A stretch of 64,000 nt of DNA, from assembly GCF_003002925.1 (NCBI RefSeq), contig NZ_PVTK01000008.1, positions 1-64,000 on the forward strand, read 5' to 3'. Of the stretch, positions 1 to 9,267 are shown piece after piece (position 1 is the stretch's first letter; each line of letters begins with the position of its first letter). This DNA is from Vreelandella songnenensis (GTDB taxonomy: Bacteria; Pseudomonadota; Gammaproteobacteria; Pseudomonadales; Halomonadaceae). The notes below the pieces were generated by a model. The model worked only from the letters and a program-made list of their open reading frames with translations, made no database searches and was not told the origin of the DNA. A program made the translations under genes and the position numbers.

Positions 1-189
1 GAATGTCTGAATGAGCATTGGTTCACCAGCCTTCATCACGCCAAGGTTGTCATCGAAGCATGGCGCCGGGAGTACAACGAAGAAAGACCGAAGAAGAGTC
101 TTGGCGGACTGACACCTTCAGCCTATGCCGAGCAACTGGTGTTAAAACACGATAAAGTAACTTCTGACTCTAAACCCGGCTGCTACTGA
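1..189 (+). mobile_element. 3' end of an IS3-family transposase (OrfB), partial
   Basis: The frame is open from the first base to a TGA at 187-189. It encodes the C-terminal end of an IS3-family integrase-type transposase: the stretch around 'WRREYNEERPKKSLGG' followed by 'LTPSAYAEQ' is the classic end of the rve domain, which in full proteins carries the last acidic residue of the DDE triad just before this segment. The 5' part lies outside the window, so intactness cannot be judged. I could not place the right terminal inverted repeat with confidence; it should lie in the few dozen bases after the stop. It marks the edge of an insertion next to a small, partly decayed region (broken GFA gene at 1739). 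Confidence 0.85.
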
Positions 190-320
190 ACATGGGGTGA
201 CGTCGCGTAATATTGTACTGTACAGACTGTCATACATTGATAAGTAGTGGGCAATGGCTTTTTTACTCACACAACTCTTTTAAGGTGATACGCTCGGTAT
301 ACTTCGTTAGAGAAATTGCC

Positions 321-794
321 ATGACCAGAATGCTTACCCCAGACGTTCATAAAGCCGTAGAAAAAAGCGTGCTCTGTTGGCTTGCCACCTGTGATGAGCA
401 TGGCCAGCCGAACGTCTCGCCCAAGGAAATGTTTGCGGTGGCCGATGATGAGCATATTGTCGTGGCCAATATCGCCTCGCCGCAGTCGGCCAATAATATC
501 CGGATCAATCCGCGGGTATGTCTGAGCTTCGTGGATGTGTTCGTTCAGAAGGGTTTCAAGGTCGTGGGCGAGAGCATTGAGGTTAAACGCTCGGCGCCCG
601 AGTATTCACGCTGGGTGAAGCCGCTGGAAGCCATGGCGGGAGAGCGCTTCCCCATTCATAGTGTGTTCGTTGTGCGTGTGATTGAGGTTACACCCATCGT
701 CGCGCCGAGCTATCGTCTTTATCCGTCTGAGACTACTGAAGAAGCACAGGTAGAATCTGCGCTTATTACCTACGGCGTTAGCCGGAAATCTTAA
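321..794 (+). CDS. pyridoxamine 5'-phosphate oxidase family (FMN-binding split-barrel) protein
   Basis: This is a 157-residue protein of the split-barrel flavin-binding superfamily. Near the N-terminus 'CWLATCDEHGQPNVSPK' is the usual first beta hairpin, and 'NIRINPRVCLSFVDVF' is the segment that normally lines the flavin phosphate. Members bind FMN, F420 or heme and act as small oxidoreductases; the substrate cannot be read from sequence. The frame is open further upstream to 213, but residues before 321 look non-coding and the family begins with a short MTRML-like leader, so the ATG at 321 is preferred. It stands alone between the IS remnant and the convergent tspO gene, and has no clear terminator of its own. 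Confidence 0.8.
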   Translation: MTRMLTPDVHKAVEKSVLCWLATCDEHGQPNVSPKEMFAVADDEHIVVANIASPQSANNIRINPRVCLSFVDVFVQKGFKVVGESIEVKRSAPEYSRWVKPLEAMAGERFPIHSVFVVRVIEVTPIVAPSYRLYPSETTEEAQVESALITYGVSRKS

Positions 795-871
795 GAGTAA
801 AGGGGGGCAAAGCTGGTATGAGCCATTATTTTATTCACTTATACCCAATAGCTGAGCCCCCCAAGCCGTCA

Positions 872-1360
872 TCATCCAAACACCTGCGGATTCAACTGCC
901 AGACGCTCCAAGTCAGCGCACAGGCCAGGCTCACCCAGGCCAAGTAAGGCACCAGCAACACCCCGGCCAACGCCTTCAGCCGCCAGAACATTACCAGCGT
1001 CACCAGTATCAATACCCACAGCGCCACTGTGCCGATGAATGAAATAGCGCCCAAATTCCAGACAAAGAACAGCCAGCTCCACAGCGCGTTCAGTGCCAGT
1101 TGCCCCACGAATACGGTTAACGCAGGCCGCGCACCGCGCTCGCGCCAGGCAAGCCAGGCGGCGATGCCCATCAGGCCATAAAGCGTTGTCCACATCGGCC
1201 CGAACAGCCAGGCCGGCGGCGCCCAGCTGGGCTGTTCGAGCGAGGCGTAAAAGTCGGCCGCGTTGATGGACGCCACGGCGCCGATGGCGGCAGCGATATA
1301 GGCCAGTACCAGCCAGCCGATGAGGCCCAGAATCTGTTTCTTGCGGGAGAGTGTACGCAT
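872..1360 (-). CDS. tspO: TspO/MBR family membrane protein
   Basis: This 162-residue, five-helix membrane protein belongs to the tryptophan-rich sensory protein / peripheral benzodiazepine receptor family, which binds tetrapyrroles and has been tied to porphyrin handling and stress signalling. The diagnostic stretch '[18 protein letters not shown]' lies at about residues 36-53, and further Trp-rich helices follow ('[12 protein letters not shown]', '[10 protein letters not shown]'). The frame is open upstream to 1528, but only from the ATG at 1360 does the protein match the family length and begin with the basic leader before helix 1. It faces the convergent split-barrel gene, and its 5' end overlaps nothing. 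No tetrapyrrole gene is adjacent. Confidence 0.93.
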   Translation of the reverse strand: MRTLSRKKQILGLIGWLVLAYIAAAIGAVASINAADFYASLEQPSWAPPAWLFGPMWTTLYGLMGIAAWLAWRERGARPALTVFVGQLALNALWSWLFFVWNLGAISFIGTVALWVLILVTLVMFWRLKALAGVLLVPYLAWVSLACALTWSVWQLNPQVFG

Positions 1361-1505
1361 GCGAGTGCCTGCCGAAGTTGATAAAAACTGTTTCAATGGT
1401 AATGCAGCGGCGCAGGCTCGGCCATGGGCGGCTTTCGTTAGCGCAAAAGGCTTCTCTGTTAAAATACGCGATTGGCCCTTTGGCATACACACCGGGAATG
1501 ACTTG

Positions 1506-1727
1506 ATGAACCCTACACAACCCAACAACCCCTTGCACGGTTTGACCCTTGAAACGATCGTGACCCGTCTGGTCGAGCATTACGGTTGGGGCGGCCTGTA
1601 CGAAAAAATTCGTATCAACTGCTTTGATAATGACCCTTCCATCAAGTCATCGCTCAAGTTCCTGCGCAAGACGCCGTGGGCGCGAGATAAAGTGGAAGCG
1701 CTGTATATCGCTACGTTTAAGGATTGA
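1506..1727 (+). CDS. VF530-type small DNA-binding protein (DUF2132)
   Basis: A 73-residue protein of the VF530 / DUF2132 family, a compact helical fold first solved for a Vibrio protein and proposed to bind DNA. Family hallmarks are seen in order: '[22 protein letters not shown]', the '[10 protein letters not shown]' segment with the conserved Cys, and '[18 protein letters not shown]' near the end. The start at 1506 is chosen because the family begins with a short Asn/Pro-rich leader; the reading frame upstream of it is antisense to tspO. The cellular role is not established. It is followed 11 bp later by the broken GFA gene. Confidence 0.88.
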   Translation: MNPTQPNNPLHGLTLETIVTRLVEHYGWGGLYEKIRINCFDNDPSIKSSLKFLRKTPWARDKVEALYIATFKD

Positions 1728-1738
1728 GGACATTGACC

Positions 1739-1915
1739 ATGACCGGTGAGTGCCTCTGCGGTGAGGTGAAGTTCGAGATTGATGGAAAACTTCCCAATCT
1801 CTATCAGTGCCACTGCTCGTTATGCCGCAAAACAACGGGCTCTACTGCCAATGCGGCCACCTTTGTCAGCTAGGCGGATTTTCGCTGGGTAAACAAGCGA
1901 ACGTATTACCGTTAA
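1739..1915 (+). pseudogene. GFA-family (glutathione-dependent formaldehyde-activating enzyme-like) gene, disrupted and truncated
   Basis: The ATG at 1739 opens a frame reading 'MTGECLCGEVKFEIDG' and then 'CHCSLCRKTTGSTANAA'. This is the N-terminal half of a GFA/CENP-V fold protein with its CxC and CxxC zinc ligands. A TAG at 1871-1873 stops it after 44 codons, yet the same frame continues with family-like residues ('ADFRWVNKRTYYR') to a TAA at 1913. Intact members are about 130 residues, so the gene has both a nonsense codon and a lost 3' half. What remains ends directly at the acetyltransferase gene, suggesting an old deletion. Confidence 0.75.
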
Positions 1916-1925
1916 GAAGGCTCGA

Positions 1926-2363
1926 ATGATACGCCCATACCAACCCTCCGATATTGATTCGGTACTCTCTATCTGGCTTGCTGCTTCTATTCAGGCGCAT
2001 GATTTTATCGACTCCGGCTTTTGGGAATCAAAGCTAGGAGATATGCGCCGCCATTATCTTCCGGCCTCTGAAAATCACGTGACGGAGGTGGCAGGCCAGG
2101 TAGCAGGGTTCTATAGCCTTTATGAAAACACGCTGGCGGCGATTTTCGTTCAGCCTGGCTATCAAGGCCAGGGGCTGGGCAGGGCGCTGCTTGATGATGC
2201 GAAAAACCGCCGGAAACATTTGCAGCTCACGGTGTATGCCAGGAATGCACCCAGCATTCATTTCTATCGCCAGCAGGGTTTTGTTACCGCCGGTGAGCAG
2301 ATGGATGCGCATACGGGAGAGCCGGAGCTTCTAATGCAGTGGTCATGGGCGCCTTCCCGTTGA
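1926..2363 (+). CDS. GNAT-family N-acetyltransferase, YiaC-like
   Basis: A 145-residue single-domain GNAT. The N-terminus 'MIRPYQPSDIDSVLSIWL' followed by 'HDFI' is characteristic of the YiaC/YjaB group. The acetyl-CoA pyrophosphate loop is 'QPGYQGQGLGRALLDDA' (about residues 77-93), and the C-terminal 'NAPSIHFYRQQGF' is the usual motif B region. E. coli YiaC has been reported to acetylate protein lysines; whether this homologue does is unknown. It starts 10 bp after the decayed GFA frame, and its 3' end lies 89 bp before the exported hydrolase start. A second acetyltransferase of the YjaB type lies at 8016. Confidence 0.88.
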   Translation: MIRPYQPSDIDSVLSIWLAASIQAHDFIDSGFWESKLGDMRRHYLPASENHVTEVAGQVAGFYSLYENTLAAIFVQPGYQGQGLGRALLDDAKNRRKHLQLTVYARNAPSIHFYRQQGFVTAGEQMDAHTGEPELLMQWSWAPSR

Positions 2364-2452
2364 TACTACGCTGGTTGCTCAGGGGGGTATGTCTGACAAA
2401 TCCTGCCATACTCTTCCAGGTCACTGAATCCATGGAAGAGAGGAGCGACACA

Positions 2453-3487
2453 ATGGTACGCCCACACTTTACCCGCACGTTTCTGACAAGCTGCATTGGC
2501 GCCGCACTTACGGTGGGCACTATCGGCAGCGCCAACGCTGACGAGGTGCCCACATTCGATGGCGAGCTTTCCGGCTTCGAATACGCCTACCCGGTCGAGC
2601 GCTTCGAGTTCAGCTCCCAGGGGCAGGATATGCAGATGGCCTACCTGGACGTTGCGCCTGACGAGGGCAGCGCCAATGGTCGCACGGTCGTACTGATGCA
2701 CGGCAAGAACTTCTGCGCGGGCACCTGGGAAGGCACCATCGAGGTGCTGACGGGGGCAGGTTACCGCGTCATCGCGCCGGATCAGGTGGGCTTCTGCAAA
2801 TCCACCAAGCCCGAACACTACCAGTTCAGCTTCCATCAACTGGCCGCCAATACCCATGCCCTTCTCGAAGCGCTGGGTGTGGATGAAGTGACCGCCATGG
2901 GGCACTCCATGGGCGGCATGCTGGCCACGCGTTTTGCCCTGATGTACCCGGAGCAGACCGAGCAGCTGGTCATGGTCAATCCGATTGGCCTGGAAGACTG
3001 GAAAGCGCTGGGCGTGCCTTATCAAAGCATCGATGATGCTTACCAGACCGAGCTTGAGAAAACCGCTGAGGGCATCCGCGCCTATCAGGAATCCACCTAC
3101 TACGTGGATACCTGGGAGCCGGAGTACGACCGCTGGGTGGAAATGCTGGCGGGCATGTATGCCGGTGAAGATGGCGAATTGGTCGCCTGGAACCAGGCGC
3201 TGACCTCGGACATGGTCTTCACCCAGCCGGTGGTGCACGAATTTGGCGAGTTACAGATGCCTACGCTGCTGCTGATCGGTGAGAAGGACAATACCGCCAT
3301 CGGCAAGGCGCAGGCACCGGAAGACGTGCAGAAAACCCTTGGCCATTACGATGTGCTGGGCGAGCAGGCCGCCGAAGCTATTCCTCAAGCCACCCTTATC
3401 GAGTTCCCGGAACTTGGGCACTCGCCGCAAATTCAGGCGCCAGAGCGTTTTCACGAAGAGCTGCTCAAGGGGCTTGAAGAGCAGTAA
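2453..3487 (+). CDS. exported alpha/beta hydrolase
   Basis: This 344-residue alpha/beta-hydrolase-fold enzyme carries an N-terminal signal peptide (basic 'MVRPHFTRTF', hydrophobic core, cleavage near 'SANADE'), so it should act in the periplasm or outside. The oxyanion strand 'VVLMHGKNFCAGTWEG' and the nucleophile elbow 'AMGHSMGGMLA' (Ser within GHSMGG) are clear. 'LLLIGEKDNTA' fits the acid region and 'ELGHSPQIQAPERF' the catalytic His. Relatives act on small esters or epoxides; the substrate is not predictable. The start at 2453 is preferred over upstream options because a good GAGGAG ribosome site precedes it and it gives a clean signal peptide. A hairpin follows at 3498. Confidence 0.88.
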   Translation: MVRPHFTRTFLTSCIGAALTVGTIGSANADEVPTFDGELSGFEYAYPVERFEFSSQGQDMQMAYLDVAPDEGSANGRTVVLMHGKNFCAGTWEGTIEVLTGAGYRVIAPDQVGFCKSTKPEHYQFSFHQLAANTHALLEALGVDEVTAMGHSMGGMLATRFALMYPEQTEQLVMVNPIGLEDWKALGVPYQSIDDAYQTELEKTAEGIRAYQESTYYVDTWEPEYDRWVEMLAGMYAGEDGELVAWNQALTSDMVFTQPVVHEFGELQMPTLLLIGEKDNTAIGKAQAPEDVQKTLGHYDVLGEQAAEAIPQATLIEFPELGHSPQIQAPERFHEELLKGLEEQ

Positions 3488-3497
3488 CCCTTGAGCC

Positions 3498-3527
3498 AAG
3501 GACGGGCGGGCAAACCTGCCCGTCCTT
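3498..3527 (+). terminator. hairpin after the exported hydrolase gene
   Basis: Arms 3498-3510 and 3515-3527 pair over 13 positions with one G-U, around a four-base loop, 10 bp after the hydrolase stop. There is no long T-run after it, so it may terminate weakly or protect the 3' end. Confidence 0.55.
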
Positions 3528-3783
3528 ATGGCTTTCTAAGCTGATCCTACCAAGCGCCATCCTGATGTCGGCTTACTTATCATTCATCACCTTGACGCCC
3601 CCGTTATTGAGTTCTTCACTGTAGGTGGATGGTTTCAAAGTTGAATCCTTCATTAACGTGACGGCTTATAAAGCCTTCAGCGCATTCTGTCGCGGCTCTG
3701 GCAGTGTTGGCGGTCTCTGGCACCTCCAGACCTATCGGCTTGAACGCCTGGGTAAGCCCCATCATCTAGTCGAGGAGAGTAAC

Positions 3784-5985
3784 GTGTCCGATCCAACGCC
3801 TAAACGCCAGGAGTGGGGCGCCCGCACTACACCCCGCCTGCAGGGTAACGAGCACTGGTGGCCCGACCAGCTCAATCTCAACGTTCTGCACCAGAAACAC
3901 CCCGACGCCAATCCCTTTGGTGAAGGTTTCCGCTACGGCGAGGCGTTTGCCAAGCTCGATGTGGATGAGCTCTGCGCCGATGTGGATGCGCTGATGACCG
4001 ACTCCCAATCCTGGTGGCCGGCGGACTGGGGGCACTACGGCCCGTTTTTCATTCGCATGTCCTGGCACGCTGCGGGTACTTATCGGGCGATTGACGGCCG
4101 GGGCGGCGGCGGTACCGGCGCGCAGCGTTTTGCCCCGCTCAACAGCTGGCCGGACAACGGCAACCTGGACAAGGCGCGCCGCCTTTTATGGCCCATCAAG
4201 AAGAAGTACGGCGAGTCGCTCTCCTGGGCCGACCTGCTGGTATTTGCCGGCAACCGCGCGCTTGAGACCATGGGCTTCAAGACCTTCGGGTTCGGCTTTG
4301 GTCGCTCGGATATCTGGGCGCCGGAGGATGACATCTACTGGGGCCCGGAGGCCGAGTGGCTGGGTAACAAGGATGAGCGCTATACCGGCAGCTTCGATGA
4401 GGGCAACCGCCTGCTCGACAACCCGCTCGCTGCGGTGCAGATGGGCCTGATTTACGTCAACCCCGAAGGCCCCAACGGCGTGCCGGATGCGGCGAAGTCC
4501 GCCAAGGATGTGCGTGAAACCTTTGCCCGCATGGGCATGAACGATCGCGAAACCGTCGCACTCACCGTGGGCGGGCACACCTTCGGCAAGATGCACGGCA
4601 ACGGCCCGGCGGATGCCGTGGGCGGCGCGCCGGAAGAGGCCAAACTTCACGAGCAGGGCGTAGGCTGGGCCAACAAGCACGAAACCGGCCTTGGCGAATA
4701 CACCATCACGTCAGGGCTTGAAGGCGCCTGGACACCCACGCCCACCAAGTGGGACAACACCTACCTGGAAACCATCTTCTCCCACGAGTGGGAGGTCAAG
4801 AAATCCCCGGCCGGTGCCAACCAGTGGCAGCCTGTTGAGGTGAAGGATGGGTTCTGGGTGCCCGATGCCCACGTGGAAGGGCGCAAGAATCCGCCGGTGA
4901 TGACCGCCGCTGATATGGCAATGATCGTTGATCCGGACTATCTCGAGATATCCAAGGAGTACCGCGAGAACCCGGACGTACTCGCTGACGAGTTCGCCCG
5001 CGCCTGGTACAAGCTGCTGCACCGCGACATGGGCCCCAGCGCGCGCTACCTTGGCCCGCAGGTGCCCGCCGAAATGCTCGTTTGGCAGGATCCGGTACCC
5101 AAGCACCAAGGGCCTCTGGTGTCGGACGAGCAAGTCGCCACGTTGAAACGCCAGATCGCCGATTCGGGACTGAGCGCCAAGCAGCTCGTCGGCACTGCCT
5201 GGGCCTCGGCATGCACCTACCGCCAGACAGACCACCGCGGCGGCGCCAACGGGGCGCGCATTCGTCTTGAGCCGCAAACCGGCTGGGACATCAACGTACG
5301 CTCCGGCGTGCCGCAGGTGCTCGAGCAGCTTGAGCGTATCAAGAACAGCGCAGATACCAACATCTCCCTGGCGGACCTGATCGTTCTAGCGGGCAGCGTG
5401 GGTGTGGAAATGGCCGCGAAAAACGCCGGGCACGCGCTCACGGTGCCGTTCACCCCAGGGCGTACCGACGCGTCCCAGGAAATGACCGAGATAAGCACCC
5501 AGGCGTATCTCGAACCCCGCCACGATGCGTTTCGTAACTACATGCAGGCGCAGTCTACCTCCATCCCCGCCGAGCATCTGATGATTGACCGGGCGTTCAT
5601 GCTGAACCTGAGCGCCCCGCAGATGGCGGCATTGGTGGGCGGCCTGCGGGTCATCGGCGCCAACGCCGGTGATGACAATACCGATGGCGTCTTCACCGAC
5701 CGCCCAGGCCAATTGACCAACGACTTCTTCGTCAACCTCGTCGATATGGGCACCGTCTGGGAGCCGGTGGACGAGAACGAAGAGCGCTTCGTGGGCCGCG
5801 ACCGCAACAGTGGAGAAACCAAATGGACCGCCACGCGGGTGGATCTGGTCTACGGTTCGAACTCGCAGCTGCGCGCCATTGCCGAGGAGTTCGCGGCCAA
5901 CGGCGGCGAGCGTCATATGCTCGACAAGTTCGTCTCCGGCTGGGTCAAGGTCATGGAGAACGACCGGTTCGACTTGCATCGCTGA
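3784..5985 (+). CDS. katG: catalase-peroxidase
   Basis: A 733-residue heme catalase-peroxidase, full length for the bacterial family with both tandem peroxidase domains. The distal heme pocket '[11 protein letters not shown]' gives Arg, Trp and His. The Tyr of '[13 protein letters not shown]' with the downstream Met forms the Met-Tyr-Trp cross-link known in KatG. The proximal heme ligand is in '[14 protein letters not shown]'. It removes H2O2 and may activate isoniazid-like compounds, as KatG does. The frame is open far upstream, but only the GTG at 3784, preceded by GAGGAG, begins at the expected point. No OxyR site was recognisable. A strong terminator follows at 6016. Confidence 0.97.
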   Translation: MSDPTPKRQEWGARTTPRLQGNEHWWPDQLNLNVLHQKHPDANPFGEGFRYGEAFAKLDVDELCADVDALMTDSQSWWPADWGHYGPFFIRMSWHAAGTYRAIDGRGGGGTGAQRFAPLNSWPDNGNLDKARRLLWPIKKKYGESLSWADLLVFAGNRALETMGFKTFGFGFGRSDIWAPEDDIYWGPEAEWLGNKDERYTGSFDEGNRLLDNPLAAVQMGLIYVNPEGPNGVPDAAKSAKDVRETFARMGMNDRETVALTVGGHTFGKMHGNGPADAVGGAPEEAKLHEQGVGWANKHETGLGEYTITSGLEGAWTPTPTKWDNTYLETIFSHEWEVKKSPAGANQWQPVEVKDGFWVPDAHVEGRKNPPVMTAADMAMIVDPDYLEISKEYRENPDVLADEFARAWYKLLHRDMGPSARYLGPQVPAEMLVWQDPVPKHQGPLVSDEQVATLKRQIADSGLSAKQLVGTAWASACTYRQTDHRGGANGARIRLEPQTGWDINVRSGVPQVLEQLERIKNSADTNISLADLIVLAGSVGVEMAAKNAGHALTVPFTPGRTDASQEMTEISTQAYLEPRHDAFRNYMQAQSTSIPAEHLMIDRAFMLNLSAPQMAALVGGLRVIGANAGDDNTDGVFTDRPGQLTNDFFVNLVDMGTVWEPVDENEERFVGRDRNSGETKWTATRVDLVYGSNSQLRAIAEEFAANGGERHMLDKFVSGWVKVMENDRFDLHR

Positions 5986-6015
5986 GGAGTAAAAAAAGTA
6001 GATTGAGTGATGATC

Positions 6016-6050
6016 AAGCGCGGTAGGGCTTACCCCCGCCGCGCTTTTTT
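6016..6050 (+). terminator. rho-independent terminator of katG
   Basis: GC-rich inverted repeat (AAGCGCGG arm pairing with CCGCGCTT) followed by a run of six T, 30 bp after the katG stop. It also lies just before the 3' end of the convergent DUF4153 gene. Confidence 0.85.
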
Positions 6051-6055
6051 GTACC

Positions 6056-7837
6056 TTATTTTCGAATCGACAGCCGTTGCCGCACGCTTTCAAGCGTAGG
6101 CTGCAAACTGTATAGGCAGTTGCCGCCCTGGTAGACGTTTACCACCTCTGGAAGGCGCTGAAGATCTTCCGGCAGCTGAACGGTTTGGCACGCCAGGTCA
6201 TGCTGGGCTTGAGTGCCGCCCAGCGGGCTCAGGGTACCGATGTGTTGCCAGTCGCCTTCAAGCACGGCGTAAGCTTGCCCGGCGGTGTTATAGGGCTCAT
6301 AAATCAACCATTGAAACGCTGCCTCACCGCTTGGCTGTACGGCCTGGCAGGGCTCCACCTGGCTCAGGCAGGTAGATGTTTGTCCCGCCAGCAGGGTAAG
6401 CAGCGCCTCTGGAAGAACGGCGTTTTCCGAGCGCACGTTAAACTGCTGAGCCACTTCCCCCAGGTCATCGGCATCCACCAGCGGCTCCGGACTCCAGCGC
6501 TCGGCCTGGCGGAGCGAAAGCGTAATACGCCGAGAAAGTGCAGGATGGGCCTCGGCAAATTCGCTGTCTTCCAGCGCCTGCAATGCCAGCACCCCCGGCT
6601 GGCCGAGTTGAAAGCGCAGATAGTTCACATCGAACGTATCCACTGCTGTGCGGCCTTCCATCAGCCGTTTGATCTGATGCTGGGCCACCCAGTGGCGCAT
6701 ATCGACAAGTGGGGTGTTCACCAGCATTAGCGCCCCGGCCACCAGCAGGGCCAGAAGGATATTGGCGCGCTGAAGGCTTTGCAGCGCAGACCCTCGCCGC
6801 CATAGCAACAGCAGGCTATAGCTCAAGGTAAACGCCGCGGTAAGCGCTTGCAGCAGGGCGGCCCAGAGCCTGTCCAGGCTTAGCCCGTACTGATCGATAC
6901 GCAGCCACAGCGCCCAGGCGGCCAGCACGCTGCCCACCGGCAACAGCGCCACGGCCAGGAGGATGAGCCGACCAAGCCAGGCTGGATAAGGCGCCGGGGC
7001 GTGCGGCTCATGAAACACGACGTTGAAGAACAGCAGCAGGGTCAGCATCAGCGTCATCAGAATGGAGGACGCTCTGCCTGTATCCCACACCGGCTGCAGG
7101 CCGGTGAAGGGCAGCACGGCGAAGAACAGCACAATGATCAGGGCCACCAGCGGCAGCAGCGCCTTGATAAGCGCCTCGCCCATCTGACGCACGCTCTGAA
7201 TCAGGCGGTAGCGGCTGCGGATCATTACCAGCGCCAGCCCGACCACAAGCCCGGTTACGGGGTACACAAAAGCGGGCTTGCCAAACAGCGTGTCGAATAC
7301 GCTCAGGCCGATGGCGGCAAACAGCGCCGCCCCCAGCCATAAAAGGCTCCAGAACACGCCCATGAACAGCCCCAGCAGTAACAGCGTCAGGGCAAGCTCC
7401 CAGGCAAGGCTGAGCAAAGGCAGGTAGCGTGTCGGCCAGCCTTTACATGCAGCACTGCTTCGAAAAAACAGCGCCAGAATGAAGAGCGCCACCGCCAGGG
7501 CCGCCCCGAAGGAGAAGGTGAATGAGTGCTGCTCCCACGGCTCCAACGCCTGCTCCGCCCAACCGAGGTGCCAGCCCATCCAGAAAAGCAGCGGCGCCAG
7601 CAGCAGCGCAAGCGCGTTGAGCCGATCACGCAGTTGCACCATGCCGAGTAGATAAAACGCCGGCAGGGCGAGCGCAACCGTGTAAAGCGCCTTGAGCCAG
7701 CGCGGATCCGCGGCCAGCCAATGCTCGTGCTCGATCGCCAGGTGAAGTATCAGCAGCGCAAGGCCTTGGATTACCGCAAGGGCGATCAGGCCCAGACGGG
7801 TGGTCTTGTCCAGCGTGGTGGTGCGGTGATCATTCAT
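6056..7837 (-). CDS. DUF4153-type multi-pass membrane protein
   Basis: A 593-residue protein whose first two thirds are a dense series of hydrophobic helices (roughly 11-13 predicted by eye, residues 14-365), followed by a soluble C-terminal region of about 220 residues rich in Leu/Gln/Glu. Layout and the initial 'TTTLDKTTRLGLIALAVIQGL' leader match the DUF4153 group of inner-membrane proteins of unknown function. The C-terminal part has several Cys ('TSTCLSQVEPCQ', 'ACQTVQ', 'GGNCLY') that could form disulfides if it lies in the periplasm. It is transcribed alone, convergent to katG, with its promoter in the 178-bp gap before the YjaB-like gene. Confidence 0.8.
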   Translation of the reverse strand: MNDHRTTTLDKTTRLGLIALAVIQGLALLILHLAIEHEHWLAADPRWLKALYTVALALPAFYLLGMVQLRDRLNALALLLAPLLFWMGWHLGWAEQALEPWEQHSFTFSFGAALAVALFILALFFRSSAACKGWPTRYLPLLSLAWELALTLLLLGLFMGVFWSLLWLGAALFAAIGLSVFDTLFGKPAFVYPVTGLVVGLALVMIRSRYRLIQSVRQMGEALIKALLPLVALIIVLFFAVLPFTGLQPVWDTGRASSILMTLMLTLLLFFNVVFHEPHAPAPYPAWLGRLILLAVALLPVGSVLAAWALWLRIDQYGLSLDRLWAALLQALTAAFTLSYSLLLLWRRGSALQSLQRANILLALLVAGALMLVNTPLVDMRHWVAQHQIKRLMEGRTAVDTFDVNYLRFQLGQPGVLALQALEDSEFAEAHPALSRRITLSLRQAERWSPEPLVDADDLGEVAQQFNVRSENAVLPEALLTLLAGQTSTCLSQVEPCQAVQPSGEAAFQWLIYEPYNTAGQAYAVLEGDWQHIGTLSPLGGTQAQHDLACQTVQLPEDLQRLPEVVNVYQGGNCLYSLQPTLESVRQRLSIRK

Positions 7838-8015
7838 GGTGGGGCTTCACAGATGGTGGCGGAAGGGGCCATACGGCGAGACCGTGTATGTTTATAATAA
7901 CCAGCAGAAGCGATACGTATGATGCAGCGTTTCTGATCAAGAAGCTCACCTTCAGTTCCGCGGTCGTCCAGGGCACACGTACTTGCCGTTGAGTGATTAA
8001 TCCCGAATCGAGTGA

Positions 8016-8483
8016 ATGATGCAGATAGAGAGAGCCGCTAAAACCGACTACACCGCGCTAATTTTGCTTTGGGAAGCCTCCGTGCGCGCCACCCACGACT
8101 TTCTGGCCGAAGAGGATCTCTTAATGCTCAAACCGCTTATCTTCGAGCAGTTCTTCGATGCCATGACGCTGCACGTGGCGCGCGACGCCAGCGGCGAGAT
8201 CAAAGGCTTCAGCGGGGTAGATGATGGCAAGCTCGAAATGTTGTTTATCGACCCATCTGTACGTGGCCAGGGTTTTGGCACGGCGCTGGTCGATCACGCC
8301 GTTGACGTTCAGGGCGTACGCAAGGTCGATGTGAACGAGCAAAACGCACAAGCGTTCGGGTTTTATCGGCGCCAGGGCTTCACAGTAATAGGGCGCTCAC
8401 CGGTGGACGGGCTTGGCAAGCCGTATCCGCTTTTGCATATGGCGCTTTCCTTGATCGATGGACCTGAAGACCACCTCAACTAA
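8016..8483 (+). CDS. GNAT-family N-acetyltransferase, YjaB-like
   Basis: A 155-residue GNAT closely resembling E. coli YjaB over its whole length. Shared features are the 'SVRATHDFL' element near the N-terminus, 'LEMLFIDPSVRGQGFGTALV' carrying the acetyl-CoA loop (about residues 74-92), 'VDVNEQNAQAFGFYRRQGF' and the C-terminal 'GLGKPYPLLHM'. YjaB binds acetyl-CoA, but its acceptor is not firmly known. Two ATG codons are adjacent at 8016 and 8019, and neither has a strong ribosome site. Its 3' end overlaps the 3' end of the convergent mntP by 8 bp. Confidence 0.9.
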   Translation: MMQIERAAKTDYTALILLWEASVRATHDFLAEEDLLMLKPLIFEQFFDAMTLHVARDASGEIKGFSGVDDGKLEMLFIDPSVRGQGFGTALVDHAVDVQGVRKVDVNEQNAQAFGFYRRQGFTVIGRSPVDGLGKPYPLLHMALSLIDGPEDHLN

Positions 8484-9039
8484 AAACGCCCGTGTGCTCC
8501 GCCAGTACCGCGCAGCCGATACCGATCAACATCACGCCGCCGATCAGCTCGGCCCAGTGGCCGACGAACTTGCCCAGCTTGTGGCCCAGCAGTGTACCGA
8601 TCGAGGCCATCAGGGTGGTCGCAAGGCCGATGGCGAGGCTGGTGGCGATGATATCCGCATCGATAAAGGCCAGGCTTGCCCCTACAGCCATGGCATCGAT
8701 ACTGGTGGCGGTAGCGGTGAGTACCAGTAGCCAGAGTGTCTGCTTGCGGTGCTCTATCTTCTCCTCTTTTTTAAGCCCGGCAACCACCATGTGCAGGCCA
8801 ATGACACAAAGCAGTGTGAAGGCCACCCAGTGATCCCAAGCTTGAACAAAGTGCTGTGAAGCCACACCTGCGACCCAGCCAATCAGCGGAGTAATCGCTT
8901 CGATCACACCAAATATCAGGCCAATTCCCACTGCATGGCGAAATTGTGGTCGGCTTAATTCCGCCCCTTTACTGATCGAGGCCGCAAACGCGTCGGCGGA
9001 CATGGAAAATGCGAGAAAAACCAAGGCAAAAGGTGTCAT
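8476..9039 (-). CDS. mntP: manganese efflux pump MntP
   Basis: A 187-residue, six-helix exporter of the MntP (formerly YebN, DUF204) family, which pumps Mn(II) out of the cell. The two internally repeated acidic helices are seen: 'AFSMSADAFAASISKG' near the N-terminus and 'ATSIDAMAVGASLAF' in the second half, each carrying the Asp residues used for metal passage. The start at 9039 gives the standard length; an upstream open frame to 9120 is not family-like. In many bacteria mntP is under a yybP-ykoY riboswitch; I looked in the 230 bp upstream and saw no convincing one. It is transcribed divergently from nothing obvious and lies next to the mod operon end. Confidence 0.95.
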   Translation of the reverse strand: MTPFALVFLAFSMSADAFAASISKGAELSRPQFRHAVGIGLIFGVIEAITPLIGWVAGVASQHFVQAWDHWVAFTLLCVIGLHMVVAGLKKEEKIEHRKQTLWLLVLTATATSIDAMAVGASLAFIDADIIATSLAIGLATTLMASIGTLLGHKLGKFVGHWAELIGGVMLIGIGCAVLAEHTGVFS

Positions 9040-9267
9040 GGATAAGCATTCTCTTGCGGGGTAAATAGTACTGTCTGATGAAAGATTAAAGCCATCTTCA
9101 ATGGCGTGAAATCCTATCACGCTTTATACGATTTAAACGCTAAGTCATTAAAAATAAAGTTTATTTCTGACAAGTAATATAGCCTTGGCTAACAATGTCA
9201 GCAGTGGGTTATTTCTATAGATAGTTGAAACAAGATGCCGAATATTAGCTAAGCGTGTAAATCAAAA

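Noticed and set aside
3625..3783. Upstream extension of katG to an ATG at 3625
   Set aside because: The extra 53 residues do not resemble KatG leaders, while a GTG with GAGGAG begins at 3784 at family length.
9040..9267. yybP-ykoY manganese riboswitch before mntP
   Set aside because: The conserved GGGGAGUA-type core and its paired helices are not found in this leader.
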